Assembly (NCBI GenBank): GCA_947378965.1
Contig: CANCMG010000004.1
Span: 42,324-106,323, forward strand
DNA from: Alcaligenaceae bacterium
GTDB taxonomy: Bacteria > Pseudomonadota > Gammaproteobacteria > Burkholderiales > Burkholderiaceae_B
Direction: 5' to 3'
Length of the DNA: 64,000 nucleotides
Below, piece after piece: positions 53,367-61,485 of this stretch. A model generated the notes under the pieces. It searched no databases. It saw only the letters and a list, made by a program, of their open reading frames with translations, and was not told the origin of the DNA. How positions within the stretch are numbered: position 1 is the stretch's first letter; every line of letters begins with the position of its first letter. The translations under genes and the position numbers were made by a program.

Positions 53367-54125
53367 ATGAGCTTTGAGTCAGGTTTGGCGGGTAAAGTTG
53401 CGATTGTGACGGGTGGCTCGCGCGGGATTGGGCGTGCCATTGTCGAGTGTCTGGCGGCGCAAGGCGTTAACGTCAATTTTTTCTATCGTGGTAACGAGGC
53501 CGCAGCGCTTGAGGTTGTGGCTAGCGTCACGGCTACAGGCGGTAAAGCGACAGCCCTGCAAGTCGACGTCAGTGATTCGGCTGCCTGTATCGAGGCTGTG
53601 AACGCGGTGGCCGATCGTTGTGAACGCATCGATATCTTGGTCAATAACGCGGGTATCGTGCGCGACAACCTGATGGCTGTTATGGAAGACACCGAGATCT
53701 CAGAGGTGCTCGAAACCAATATTGGCGGTGTCTTCAATGTGACCCGCCCGGTGATCCCCTTCATGATGTCTCAGCGTGCGGGCCGCATCGTCAACTTGTC
53801 GTCCGTAGCGGGCAATAAGGCGGGGCGTGGGCAGGCGAATTACGCCGCCAGTAAAGGTGCGGTCGACGCCGTCACCCGAGCTTTAGCCGTTGAGCTAGCG
53901 TCGCGCAAAATTCTGGTCAATGCGGTGGCACCAGGGGTGATTGATACTGAAATGTCGCAGCAAGTGCGTGATCTTGCCGATGATGAAGTGAAAAATAAAA
54001 TATTACTTAAGCGCTATGGTCAGGCCCAAGAAGTCGCCAACGTGGTGGCCTTTTTGGTCTCAGATATGGCCAGTTATGTCACCGGTCAGGTTCTCTATGT
54101 TGATGGCGGCTTTAAGATGGCCTGA
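53367..54125 (+). CDS. fabG: 3-oxoacyl-ACP reductase FabG-like
   Basis: VAIVTGGSRGIGRAIVECLAAQG, NNAGIVRDNLMAVMEDTEISEVLETNIGGVFNVTRP, YAASKGAVDAVTRALAVELA. Confidence 0.93.
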   Translation: MSFESGLAGKVAIVTGGSRGIGRAIVECLAAQGVNVNFFYRGNEAAALEVVASVTATGGKATALQVDVSDSAACIEAVNAVADRCERIDILVNNAGIVRDNLMAVMEDTEISEVLETNIGGVFNVTRPVIPFMMSQRAGRIVNLSSVAGNKAGRGQANYAASKGAVDAVTRALAVELASRKILVNAVAPGVIDTEMSQQVRDLADDEVKNKILLKRYGQAQEVANVVAFLVSDMASYVTGQVLYVDGGFKMA

Positions 54126-54148
54126 GTTTTTGGCCAAAGTCGCTTGAG

Positions 54149-54183
54149 GTGTAGTGGCTAACCCAAGGGGGATTTCACTACAC
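54149..54183. other. Intra-operon hairpin between fabG-like and ACP genes
   Basis: GTGTAGTG ... CACTACAC perfect 8-bp inverted repeat, no U-tract. Confidence 0.5.
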
Positions 54184-54227
54184 TTGAGTTAAAATGACGC
54201 GCGCTTACCTCATATCCGGAGCTAATT

Positions 54228-54656
54228 ATGGCTGAAGCAGTCATCTCGAAAGAAGAAATTATGGCGGTGTTTCCAACCGTCCAAAAAACGATGGCAGATG
54301 CCCTCGGTTGCGATGTAGATGACATCAAGCTTGATGTGTCCTTGATCGAGGGTCTTGATGCCGAATCGATCGATTTCCTTGATATGGTGTTTCGCCTTGA
54401 GCGCGCCTTTAAAATCAAGGTGCCACGCGGCAAAATTATCGAAGACGTGCGCGGCGACATGCCCGTGACAGATTTCGAACAAGGCGGCGTCCTGACAGAC
54501 AAAGGTGTGGCGCGCTTACGTGAATATTTGTCTGAAATCGACGAATCACGTTTTAAGTTGCCAATGCGCGTAGATCACATCGCGCGGTTGTATACGCCCG
54601 AAACTTTCTGCAAGCTCGTGATTCGTGCTCAGCGCGCTTCACAAGCCGCTGGCTGA
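54228..54656 (+). CDS. Acyl carrier protein with C-terminal extension
   Basis: LDVSLIEGLDAESIDFLDMVFRLERAFKIKVPRG (phosphopantetheine Ser in ESI); 142 aa, longer than canonical ACP. Confidence 0.88.
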   Translation: MAEAVISKEEIMAVFPTVQKTMADALGCDVDDIKLDVSLIEGLDAESIDFLDMVFRLERAFKIKVPRGKIIEDVRGDMPVTDFEQGGVLTDKGVARLREYLSEIDESRFKLPMRVDHIARLYTPETFCKLVIRAQRASQAAG

Positions 54657-55537
54657 TGGTCTTGAGTGCGGCGCGGGCCACTGCCCCCGCGCCAACCGGT
54701 CGCTTTGCTGCATTTTCCTTTGTCGATCAGATCACTCAAATCCAAGGGGTCACACGCGTGTGCGGCCTCTACACAATCCCTGCCAATATTGAGCATTTTC
54801 CAGCCAGTTTAGTGGCCGAGGCGCTAGGGCAGTTGGCTGCGTGGGTGGCGATGTCGACGCTCGGTTTCAGTCACCGCCCAGTCGCTGCGTTAGCGGGCGA
54901 CACAAAGATTTTTTCGCTGCCCAAGCCTGGGGATACGCTTGAACTCATCGTTGACATCGAATCCTGCGATGCCGAGTCGATCTTGTATCGTGGCCATGCC
55001 TTGGTCAATGGCTCTACCGTGCTTGAACTCGCTGATACCGTGGGGTCAATGCTCGACATTCAAGAGTTTGACGATCCGGCAGCTTTAGCGGCAGACTTTG
55101 CCCAGTTGAGTGCCGGCGGTCGTGCCGTGGGGGCGTTTCAGGGCGTTCCCCAGCCGTCTTTGCTCGACGTGCCAGCATCCGCCCCAGAGCAGCTTCAGGC
55201 GCAGTTGATGGTGCCTGCAAAGGCCGATTTTTTTGACGATCATTTTCCACGTAGACCGGTGTTTCCGGCAACCTTGTTACTCGATGCGCTGTTGCGATTG
55301 GCAAGCCGCGTGGCTGTGCGGGCCGCTGGCGGCACAATGCTGCGGCTCACACGTATCACCAATGTCAAAGTGCGCGCCTTTACTGCACCAGGGGCCACGC
55401 TGTTGCTGTCGGCCCAACTCGCAGCGCCCGGCGCAGACGACCTCGAACCCTATATGGTCAAGCTGACCGCTCAGGCCGAAGGTAAAACCATTGCAAGCGC
55501 CAAAATGTATTTCGCGCTTGCCGGAGAAACTGCATGA
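54656..55537 (+). CDS. Tandem hotdog-fold dehydratase (FabZ/FabA-like)
   Basis: First domain EHFPASLVAEALGQLAAW; second domain ADFFDDHFPRRPVFPATLLLDALLRLAS; ATG overlaps ACP stop. Confidence 0.82.
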   Translation: MVLSAARATAPAPTGRFAAFSFVDQITQIQGVTRVCGLYTIPANIEHFPASLVAEALGQLAAWVAMSTLGFSHRPVAALAGDTKIFSLPKPGDTLELIVDIESCDAESILYRGHALVNGSTVLELADTVGSMLDIQEFDDPAALAADFAQLSAGGRAVGAFQGVPQPSLLDVPASAPEQLQAQLMVPAKADFFDDHFPRRPVFPATLLLDALLRLASRVAVRAAGGTMLRLTRITNVKVRAFTAPGATLLLSAQLAAPGADDLEPYMVKLTAQAEGKTIASAKMYFALAGETA

Positions 55538-56847
55538 CCACACGACGTCGCGTTGCGATTACAGGTATCGGCCTGGTGACCCCGGCTGGCCTCGATGCTG
55601 CCTCAACCTGGGCGCGGATTAAAGCGGCTCGCAGTTGTGCCGGGCCGATTACGATTTTTGACGCCTCTGGGTTTTCGACCCGTATCGCCGCTGAGGTCAA
55701 AGGCTTTGACGATTTGCCCCCGATTGACGATCGTAAGTTGCTTAAGTATGCAAGCCGCGCACACCGGTTTGCGTTGGCCGCTGCCGACCAGGCGATCGCT
55801 GACGCCGGCGTGCGTCCTACCTTTCAAGATGCAACGCGTTGGGGCTGCGTAGTGGGGGCGGGCATGATGACGGTGGCTCATCAAGAAATTGCAGCCGTAC
55901 AAAGTACTGCTGCCCCGGACGGCGAATTTGTCGCAAAGGCCTTGCTCAATGAACCGATTGCCAACGATGTGATGGCCTTTAGCCGTAGCTTGTCTACAGC
56001 CGGCATTTCTTTGTTGTTACGCCGGTTTGGGATACGAGGTTACGCCTCGACCGTCCATACTGCGTGTGCTTCGGGCGGTCAGGCAATCGGTACCGCCATG
56101 CGATTAATTCGGCGTGGGTTGGCCGACCGAGTCTTGACTGGCGGTTTTGATTCAATGATTTCGCCGGTTGGGCTTTCGGGCTTTTGTTTGCTGTCTGCGG
56201 TATCGCCCGATAACGATCAGCCCGAGCGCGCTAGTCGCCCGTTTGATTTGACCCGAAACGGTTTTGTGTTGGGCGAGGGCGCTGGGTTTTTAGTCCTCGA
56301 AGAATGGAACTCAGCCGTACAACGCGGCGCGACTATTTACGCTGAGCTTGCTGGCGACGGTAACTCTCTGTCGTCGTATCGCATCACCGACTCCCATCCC
56401 TCTGGCGACGGGCCAATCCAATCAATGCGTCGAGCAATTGCCGATGCAGGCGCGGGCATCGCCGATATCGATTATCTCAACGCTCACGGCACCTCTACCC
56501 CCATGAATGACCGCAGTGAGTGCGCTGCAGTCAAAGCAGTGTTTGGCGATCGGGTCAACGAAGTCGGTGTGAGCTCAACTAAAAGCGTGACGGGTCATCT
56601 GATTGCTGCAGCGGGTGCGGTCGAAGCGGGGTTGTGCGCCTTGGCCATTCGCGAAAGCTTGATGCCACCGAATGCTAATTTGCAGCAACTTGATCCCGAC
56701 TGTGATGTCAATATCGTGCGCGACCGACCACGTGAGCAGCGCATTGGGATGGCGATTTCAAATTCACTGGGGTTTGGGGGCAGCAATAGTTGCCTGGCTT
56801 TCCGGCACCCCGAAGACACGGCGGCGCTTGTCGCCTCAGGACGGTGA
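55534..56847 (+). CDS. Beta-ketoacyl-ACP synthase (KAS II type, active)
   Basis: ITGIGLVTPAGLDAA; TACASGGQAIG with catalytic Cys (codon 56065-56067); NAHGTSTPMND; KSVTGHLIAAAG. Confidence 0.93.
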   Translation: MTTRRRVAITGIGLVTPAGLDAASTWARIKAARSCAGPITIFDASGFSTRIAAEVKGFDDLPPIDDRKLLKYASRAHRFALAAADQAIADAGVRPTFQDATRWGCVVGAGMMTVAHQEIAAVQSTAAPDGEFVAKALLNEPIANDVMAFSRSLSTAGISLLLRRFGIRGYASTVHTACASGGQAIGTAMRLIRRGLADRVLTGGFDSMISPVGLSGFCLLSAVSPDNDQPERASRPFDLTRNGFVLGEGAGFLVLEEWNSAVQRGATIYAELAGDGNSLSSYRITDSHPSGDGPIQSMRRAIADAGAGIADIDYLNAHGTSTPMNDRSECAAVKAVFGDRVNEVGVSSTKSVTGHLIAAAGAVEAGLCALAIRESLMPPNANLQQLDPDCDVNIVRDRPREQRIGMAISNSLGFGGSNSCLAFRHPEDTAALVASGR

Positions 56848-56852
56848 GCACC

Positions 56853-58124
56853 ATGAGCCGAATCGTAATTACAGGAAATGGTGCGATCTGCGGTGCTGGC
56901 ACTGCTCCAGGCAGTATCGTTGAGACGTTGTTGGCGGGTCGCTCTGCCATCGCGCCAATCACGAGCTTCGAGGCCGAACAATTTCAAGGCGGCTTGGCTG
57001 CTGAGGTGCCTGACTACAACGGCGGCAAGCTACTAGGCGATCGCAAGTTGCTTAAGTTAGTACGACGTTCTGATGTCTTTGGCATCTATGCGGGCACTCA
57101 GGCGATTGAACAAGCGGGCTTACCGGCTTGGCGTGCGGCGCTCGATGAAACCGCAGCCGCGCACTATGCAGATCACACTGGGTGTTATGTGGGCTCAGGC
57201 GGAGGCGCCTTCGAGGTCAATTACGACTTTTTTCCGCTGATGGCCGAAACCAAAAATGATCTGAATGGGTTTGGTCGTGAATTGTCCAACATGGTCAACC
57301 CGATGTGGTTGCTCAAGTCATTACCCAATAACGTGTTGTGCCATATTAGTATCCGCCATCAACTCAAAGGGCCAAATGGTTGCATTACTAACCACACCTC
57401 AAGTGGCATTTTGTCGGTGATTGAAAGTGCTTGGGCCTTGCGTGAGGGGGATGCCGAGCGCGTTGTGGCAGTCGGTCACGATGCCCCGATTGAGCCGCAA
57501 ACCTTGTTATATCTTGATCGAGTTGGTTTGATTGGCAAAGACCTGCTGCGACCCTTTGATCAGCGGCACGACGGTTGTTTGTTGGGCGAAGGCGCTGCGG
57601 CGCTGGTGCTCGAAACCGAGGCCTCAGCGCGTGAGCGCGGTGCGACGATATTGGGCGAGTATCTGGGTGGTGGCGATGCCGCTGAGGGCGAGGGCTTGTT
57701 TAGCATTCGCTCGGATGGCGACGGGTTGAGTCGTGCCATTGAATTGGCGCTAGACGATGCAAAGCTCAAACCCGCGGATGTTGGCATGATTGTGGCGCAT
57801 GGCAACGGGACGCAAGAATCTGATGCGTCAGAAACGGCGGCCTTAGTGAAGGTGTTTGGTGCGGATATGCCACCCGTGACTGGTTTTAAGTGGTCGGTCG
57901 GGCATCTTTTTGCGGCCGCAGGGATGTTGGATGTTGCAGTCGGGCTCGAGGCTTGCCGGCGTAAGGTGGTGCCGGGGATTGCCAATCTTGAGCACCTTGC
58001 CGAGTCATGCAAGGGGCTCAATGTGTCGAAGCAGACGCGCGCGTCACGTAGTGATGTCGTACTGGTGGTATGCCGTGGCTTTGCAGGCACCAACGGTGCG
58101 TTGTTGCTGCGCGCGATTCAATAG
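56853..58124 (+). CDS. Beta-ketoacyl synthase homologue lacking active-site Cys (chain-length-factor-like)
   Basis: KS fold; GPNGCITNHTSSGILSVIESA where xACAxG is expected (Thr at the Cys position, 57396-57398); VAHGNGTQ and KWSVGHLFAAAG retained. Confidence 0.88.
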   Translation: MSRIVITGNGAICGAGTAPGSIVETLLAGRSAIAPITSFEAEQFQGGLAAEVPDYNGGKLLGDRKLLKLVRRSDVFGIYAGTQAIEQAGLPAWRAALDETAAAHYADHTGCYVGSGGGAFEVNYDFFPLMAETKNDLNGFGRELSNMVNPMWLLKSLPNNVLCHISIRHQLKGPNGCITNHTSSGILSVIESAWALREGDAERVVAVGHDAPIEPQTLLYLDRVGLIGKDLLRPFDQRHDGCLLGEGAAALVLETEASARERGATILGEYLGGGDAAEGEGLFSIRSDGDGLSRAIELALDDAKLKPADVGMIVAHGNGTQESDASETAALVKVFGADMPPVTGFKWSVGHLFAAAGMLDVAVGLEACRRKVVPGIANLEHLAESCKGLNVSKQTRASRSDVVLVVCRGFAGTNGALLLRAIQ

Positions 58125-58125
58125 A

Positions 58126-59364
58126 GTGGATGCCTCGACTGTTCAGCAGGACTCGTTGCCCGATGGCTGCGCAGTCGATACGGTCGAAATTGCTCGTATT
58201 GCCCGCTTGGTTGAAGCCTTGCCGGGCGATCTAGAAAAGTTGTTTTCTGCCCAAGAGCTAACTGATGCCGGCGAGGGTGCAGGGCGCATCGCCAGTCTTG
58301 CGGCACGCTTTGCTGCTAAAGAGGCTTGTTTAAAACTTTTTCCCAGAGAGACTGCACTCAATACCATCACGGCCATGGATTTTTCGGTCGTGCGTGATGC
58401 CTATGGCGCACCGCAGGTGGTTGCCAGCGCTGCAGCGCAAATCGTATTGGGACTGCATTTAGTCGCCAGTATAAAGTTGTCTCTCACGCATACGCCCCTG
58501 TCGGCGACGGCAGTCGCGCTGCGAGTGCCTAAGGTCATTGAGCCAAGCCGCGGAGGGCGGTTTTTGTATCGCTGGCTGCCTTATCGCCGTCAGATCATTT
58601 TGGACAACTTAACTCGCGTGTATGGGGCGCAAGTGAGTCAGCAGAAAATCCAGTTACTTGCGCAGGCGCATTACGGACATCTGCTCAAGTTGCTAAAAGA
58701 ATTGTTGCAATTTAGGTTTTTGTCGGTGCAACAAAAAAAGGATATTGTCAAAGTCGAAGGTGTGCCCGAGATGATCAAGGCCTTCGAGGCGGGCAAGGGT
58801 GTGCTGATTTTGACCGGCCACTTCGGTAATTTTGAAGTCTCGACCATTGCCGGAATTGAACACTTTCCCCAAGTGAAGGGACGTATTCATTTTTTGCGTC
58901 GTCCGATTAAGCCTAAATGGTTGAGCGACTTGTTGACCCGCCGTTTTAATCAGGCCGGCTTTGGCGTGGTGGGGCGTCGCGGTTCACTTGAAGAGATTGT
59001 TGAGACACTTGAGCGCGGAGATGCGATCGTGTTTCCGTTTGATCAATACGCCAGGCGACCAGAAGGCATTGAAGTCGAGTTTTTTGGCTACGCTGCAGGC
59101 ACTTACAAAAGTATGGCCTTAATCGCCTTGGCGACCGGTGCGCCCGTGTTGCCGGCCGCCTCATGGCGTGAGCCCGACGGCACCCACGTATTACAGTTTT
59201 TACCTCCACTCAGCCCCATCGTTGATGAGGATGTCGGCGCCGAAATCAAGCGCAATACGCGTGCGTTCAATCAGGCACTTGAGTTGGCAATTGTGAGGCA
59301 TCCAGAGCAATGGTGGTGGGTACATCGGCGCTGGAAAAATCAACCCAAGCTGCAAGACAGCTAG
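58126..59364 (+). CDS. Predicted holo-ACP synthase (AcpS)-LpxL-type lysophospholipid acyltransferase fusion, GTG start
   Basis: N-terminal GCAVDTVEIARIARLVEAL...RIASLAARFAAKEACLKLF...IKLSLTHTPLSATAVAL (AcpS); C-terminal LTGHFGNFEVSTIAG (HX4E) and LERGDAIVFPFDQYARRPEGIEVEFFG (LpxL/HtrB). No stop codon between. Confidence 0.85.
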   Translation: MDASTVQQDSLPDGCAVDTVEIARIARLVEALPGDLEKLFSAQELTDAGEGAGRIASLAARFAAKEACLKLFPRETALNTITAMDFSVVRDAYGAPQVVASAAAQIVLGLHLVASIKLSLTHTPLSATAVALRVPKVIEPSRGGRFLYRWLPYRRQIILDNLTRVYGAQVSQQKIQLLAQAHYGHLLKLLKELLQFRFLSVQQKKDIVKVEGVPEMIKAFEAGKGVLILTGHFGNFEVSTIAGIEHFPQVKGRIHFLRRPIKPKWLSDLLTRRFNQAGFGVVGRRGSLEEIVETLERGDAIVFPFDQYARRPEGIEVEFFGYAAGTYKSMALIALATGAPVLPAASWREPDGTHVLQFLPPLSPIVDEDVGAEIKRNTRAFNQALELAIVRHPEQWWWVHRRWKNQPKLQDS

Positions 59365-59428
59365 GTTGTTGAACCCGTACCGCATTCATTTCACCAAGTC
59401 GCGTGACTAACAGCCCGTTCGCCCCGTA

Positions 59429-59459
59429 CCGGCTACGCGTAGTTTGTTTGCGTAGCCGG
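59429..59459. other. Inverted repeat between convergent genes (possible transcription-end hairpin)
   Basis: CCGGCTACGC ... GCGTAGCCGG perfect 10-bp stem, no T tract. Confidence 0.45.
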
Positions 59460-59478
59460 CGGCGAGGATGCTGCGAGC

Positions 59479-59721
59479 TTAGTTAGACTTTGAGTTTTGA
59501 TGCTTGTCGTAAACATAGGTGCCGATTGCCCCGATGGCCGCGCCACCCAGTGCACCCCAGACAGGGTTGCCGTCTGCGATGAGCGCAATGCCCGCACCTG
59601 CAGCCGCACCAATTGCGCCTGCTGAGAGCTCGCGCTGTTGAGTGTTGCTCATGTTTGAACAGCCAGTGAGTGTGAGTGCTGCGCAAACTGGTAAAGCCAA
59701 TAAGATTTTTTTCATCATCAA
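59479..59721 (-). CDS. Small glycine-zipper lipoprotein
   Basis: Lipobox LTLTGC; GAIGAAAGAGIALIADGNPVWGALGGAAIGAIGTYVYDK. Confidence 0.8.
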   Translation of the reverse strand: MMMKKILLALPVCAALTLTGCSNMSNTQQRELSAGAIGAAAGAGIALIADGNPVWGALGGAAIGAIGTYVYDKHQNSKSN

Positions 59722-59770
59722 TCCTTAAATGTAATGAAGTCAGACGTCATGCACAAAACCCTAATTATCT

Positions 59771-60130
59771 TTAAGGTTTGCAAGGAAACGTCTCGCCCAA
59801 ATAGCGCAAAATCGTGTCTGAGGCAGAGGCCTGCTTGAATTGAGGATGTGCGGCCGACCATTTGATAAAGTTATCAATATGTTGTTGGCGTGTCAGGTTG
59901 GATGTTTGCGCGCAGACAAAGGCGGGGGCTTTTTGAGGATGGCGCGTCACGAGGTAGGTTTCGTAGACGCCTTGGCCGTAGCCGTGGCAAAAGTTTTGAG
60001 CCGCCACGTCTGCCGTATTTGTGCACAGGCTGACAAATTTCTCGGTGGTTGTTGTGGCCGCCGGTGCTTGTTGCGCCGAGGTGGTTGCACTGGCAAGCGC
60101 CAAGCAGAACAGTACGATTTGTTTTTTCAT
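59771..60130 (-). CDS. Rap1a/Tai family-like secreted protein
   Basis: Signal peptide; FCHGYGQGVYETYLV ... FVCAQTSNLTRQQHIDNFIKWSAAHPQFKQASASDTILRYLGETFPCKP. Confidence 0.75.
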   Translation of the reverse strand: MKKQIVLFCLALASATTSAQQAPAATTTTEKFVSLCTNTADVAAQNFCHGYGQGVYETYLVTRHPQKAPAFVCAQTSNLTRQQHIDNFIKWSAAHPQFKQASASDTILRYLGETFPCKP

Positions 60131-60311
60131 CATTCTTTCCGTGAAGCCTCGCTGTTTTGGGCGAAGAGATAAGGGCTCGATGGTCTTGCAATCGCAGTCT
60201 TTCGGGTCGATTTGCACCCTAGGACGAGGTTGCTGTCTTGTTAAACTGAATCATAACTTGGAAGTACAATCAAAAAACTTTCCCTTTTTTATTTTTTAAT
60301 CGAGATCCTAA

Positions 60312-60749
60312 ATGTTCAAAAGAATCGTTTCAGGGGCTGTCACTATGATGCTCACTTTAGGTTTAACGGCTTGTGCGCCAACAACGCCCAGCGCACCGCT
60401 TGAAATTCGTTCTGGCGTGATCCAACAAATTACTGCAACGCAAATTGCGAACAACCACGAAGCTGGCATTGGGGCGGTGATTGGTGGACTAGGCGGTTTG
60501 GGCGTAGGGGCGCTGATTGGTGGGGGTACGGGTAAAGCCGTCGCGATGGTTCTGGGCGCAGTGGGCGGCGCCGTGGGTGGTAACGAAATTCAAAAACATT
60601 ACGACAAGCCAATTGCTGGTCAGCAAATTTTTGTTCGTACCGGCAGCGGTGTTTTAGTGACCGTCACGCAACCTACTGGTAATTTTCATGTCGGACAAAA
60701 GGTTTACATTGAAGGCGCCGGTACAGACGCTAGGGTGGTTGCTCAGTAA
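60312..60749 (+). CDS. Glycine-zipper 2TM outer-membrane lipoprotein (SlyB/Pcp-like)
   Basis: Lipobox LGLTACAP; IGAVIGGLGGLGVGALIGGGTGKAVAMVLGAVGGAVGGNEIQKH. Confidence 0.85.
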   Translation: MFKRIVSGAVTMMLTLGLTACAPTTPSAPLEIRSGVIQQITATQIANNHEAGIGAVIGGLGGLGVGALIGGGTGKAVAMVLGAVGGAVGGNEIQKHYDKPIAGQQIFVRTGSGVLVTVTQPTGNFHVGQKVYIEGAGTDARVVAQ

Positions 60750-60867
60750 GAGTTGAGGCGTTTGCCTGTCGGTTCAAAGCAAACTGAGTTCGTTGAGGTC
60801 GCCTGATTGAATAGAGTGATGGCGATTTAAGCACCGAGCCGTAAACGCGCAAAATGATGATGAACAT

Positions 60868-60897
60868 AAAAAAACCGCTGCATGCAGCGGTTTTTTT
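60868..60897. terminator. Bidirectional intrinsic terminator
   Basis: Perfect 30-bp palindrome AAAAAAACCGCTGCATGCAGCGGTTTTTTT between convergent genes. Confidence 0.85.
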
Positions 60898-60911
60898 ACG
60901 AGTGCGTAGAG

Positions 60912-61214
60912 TTAAGCTTTTTTGACATAAGCGTTACACCAAGCTGCTGCGGCAACAAGCTTTCCTGGGAAGATGGCACAGGCGCCTGCTTCGGGCGACT
61001 TGCTCGCGTACAACTGGCAGTTGCCGCAAATTTGGCCATCGGCGTACTTTGGAAACTTGGCTTTATCGACTTGTGTGGCGACTGCTTTATAGCCCAGCGC
61101 AACGGCTTGAGGTTCGGCTTCGCCGATCAGTGCTTGCGCGCTCGCTTGTTGTGCAAGAGGCAAGGTGGCCAGACCGGCAGAGTAAATCATGAATTGGCGA
61201 CGTGAGGTTGTCAT
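60912..61214 (-). CDS. High-potential iron-sulfur protein (HiPIP)
   Basis: Tat-like leader TTSRRQFMIYSAGL; ICGNCQLYASKSPEAGACAIFPGKLVAAAAWCNAYVKKA with four Cys. Confidence 0.93.
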   Translation of the reverse strand: MTTSRRQFMIYSAGLATLPLAQQASAQALIGEAEPQAVALGYKAVATQVDKAKFPKYADGQICGNCQLYASKSPEAGACAIFPGKLVAAAAWCNAYVKKA

Positions 61215-61485
61215 ATCTGTATCCTGAAAATAAAAATGCTTTGTGAGCGAAACAACGTACAACTGTTATCAAACAACGTACGCGGCATTTGAGTAAAACG
61301 CCGCATAACGTTCATAACAAACCGACCAAGCCCGATGGCGAAACAACGTTCTGCTGTCTTAAAACAGCTCAAAAGTCACTTCAGCGAAACCCTGTGCAGC
61401 GATCGTCAAATGGGCCCTTTCCTATTCTATCGCTTTCAACATTTGCGTGTTGCGCGACCAATGTGGTTAATTTGGTGAATACACG

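Noticed and set aside
57910-58125. Upstream part of the 484-aa ORF before the AcpS-LPLAT fusion
   Set aside because: Overlaps the conserved end of the CLF-like KS in another frame; GTG at 58126 better fits the AcpS N-terminus.
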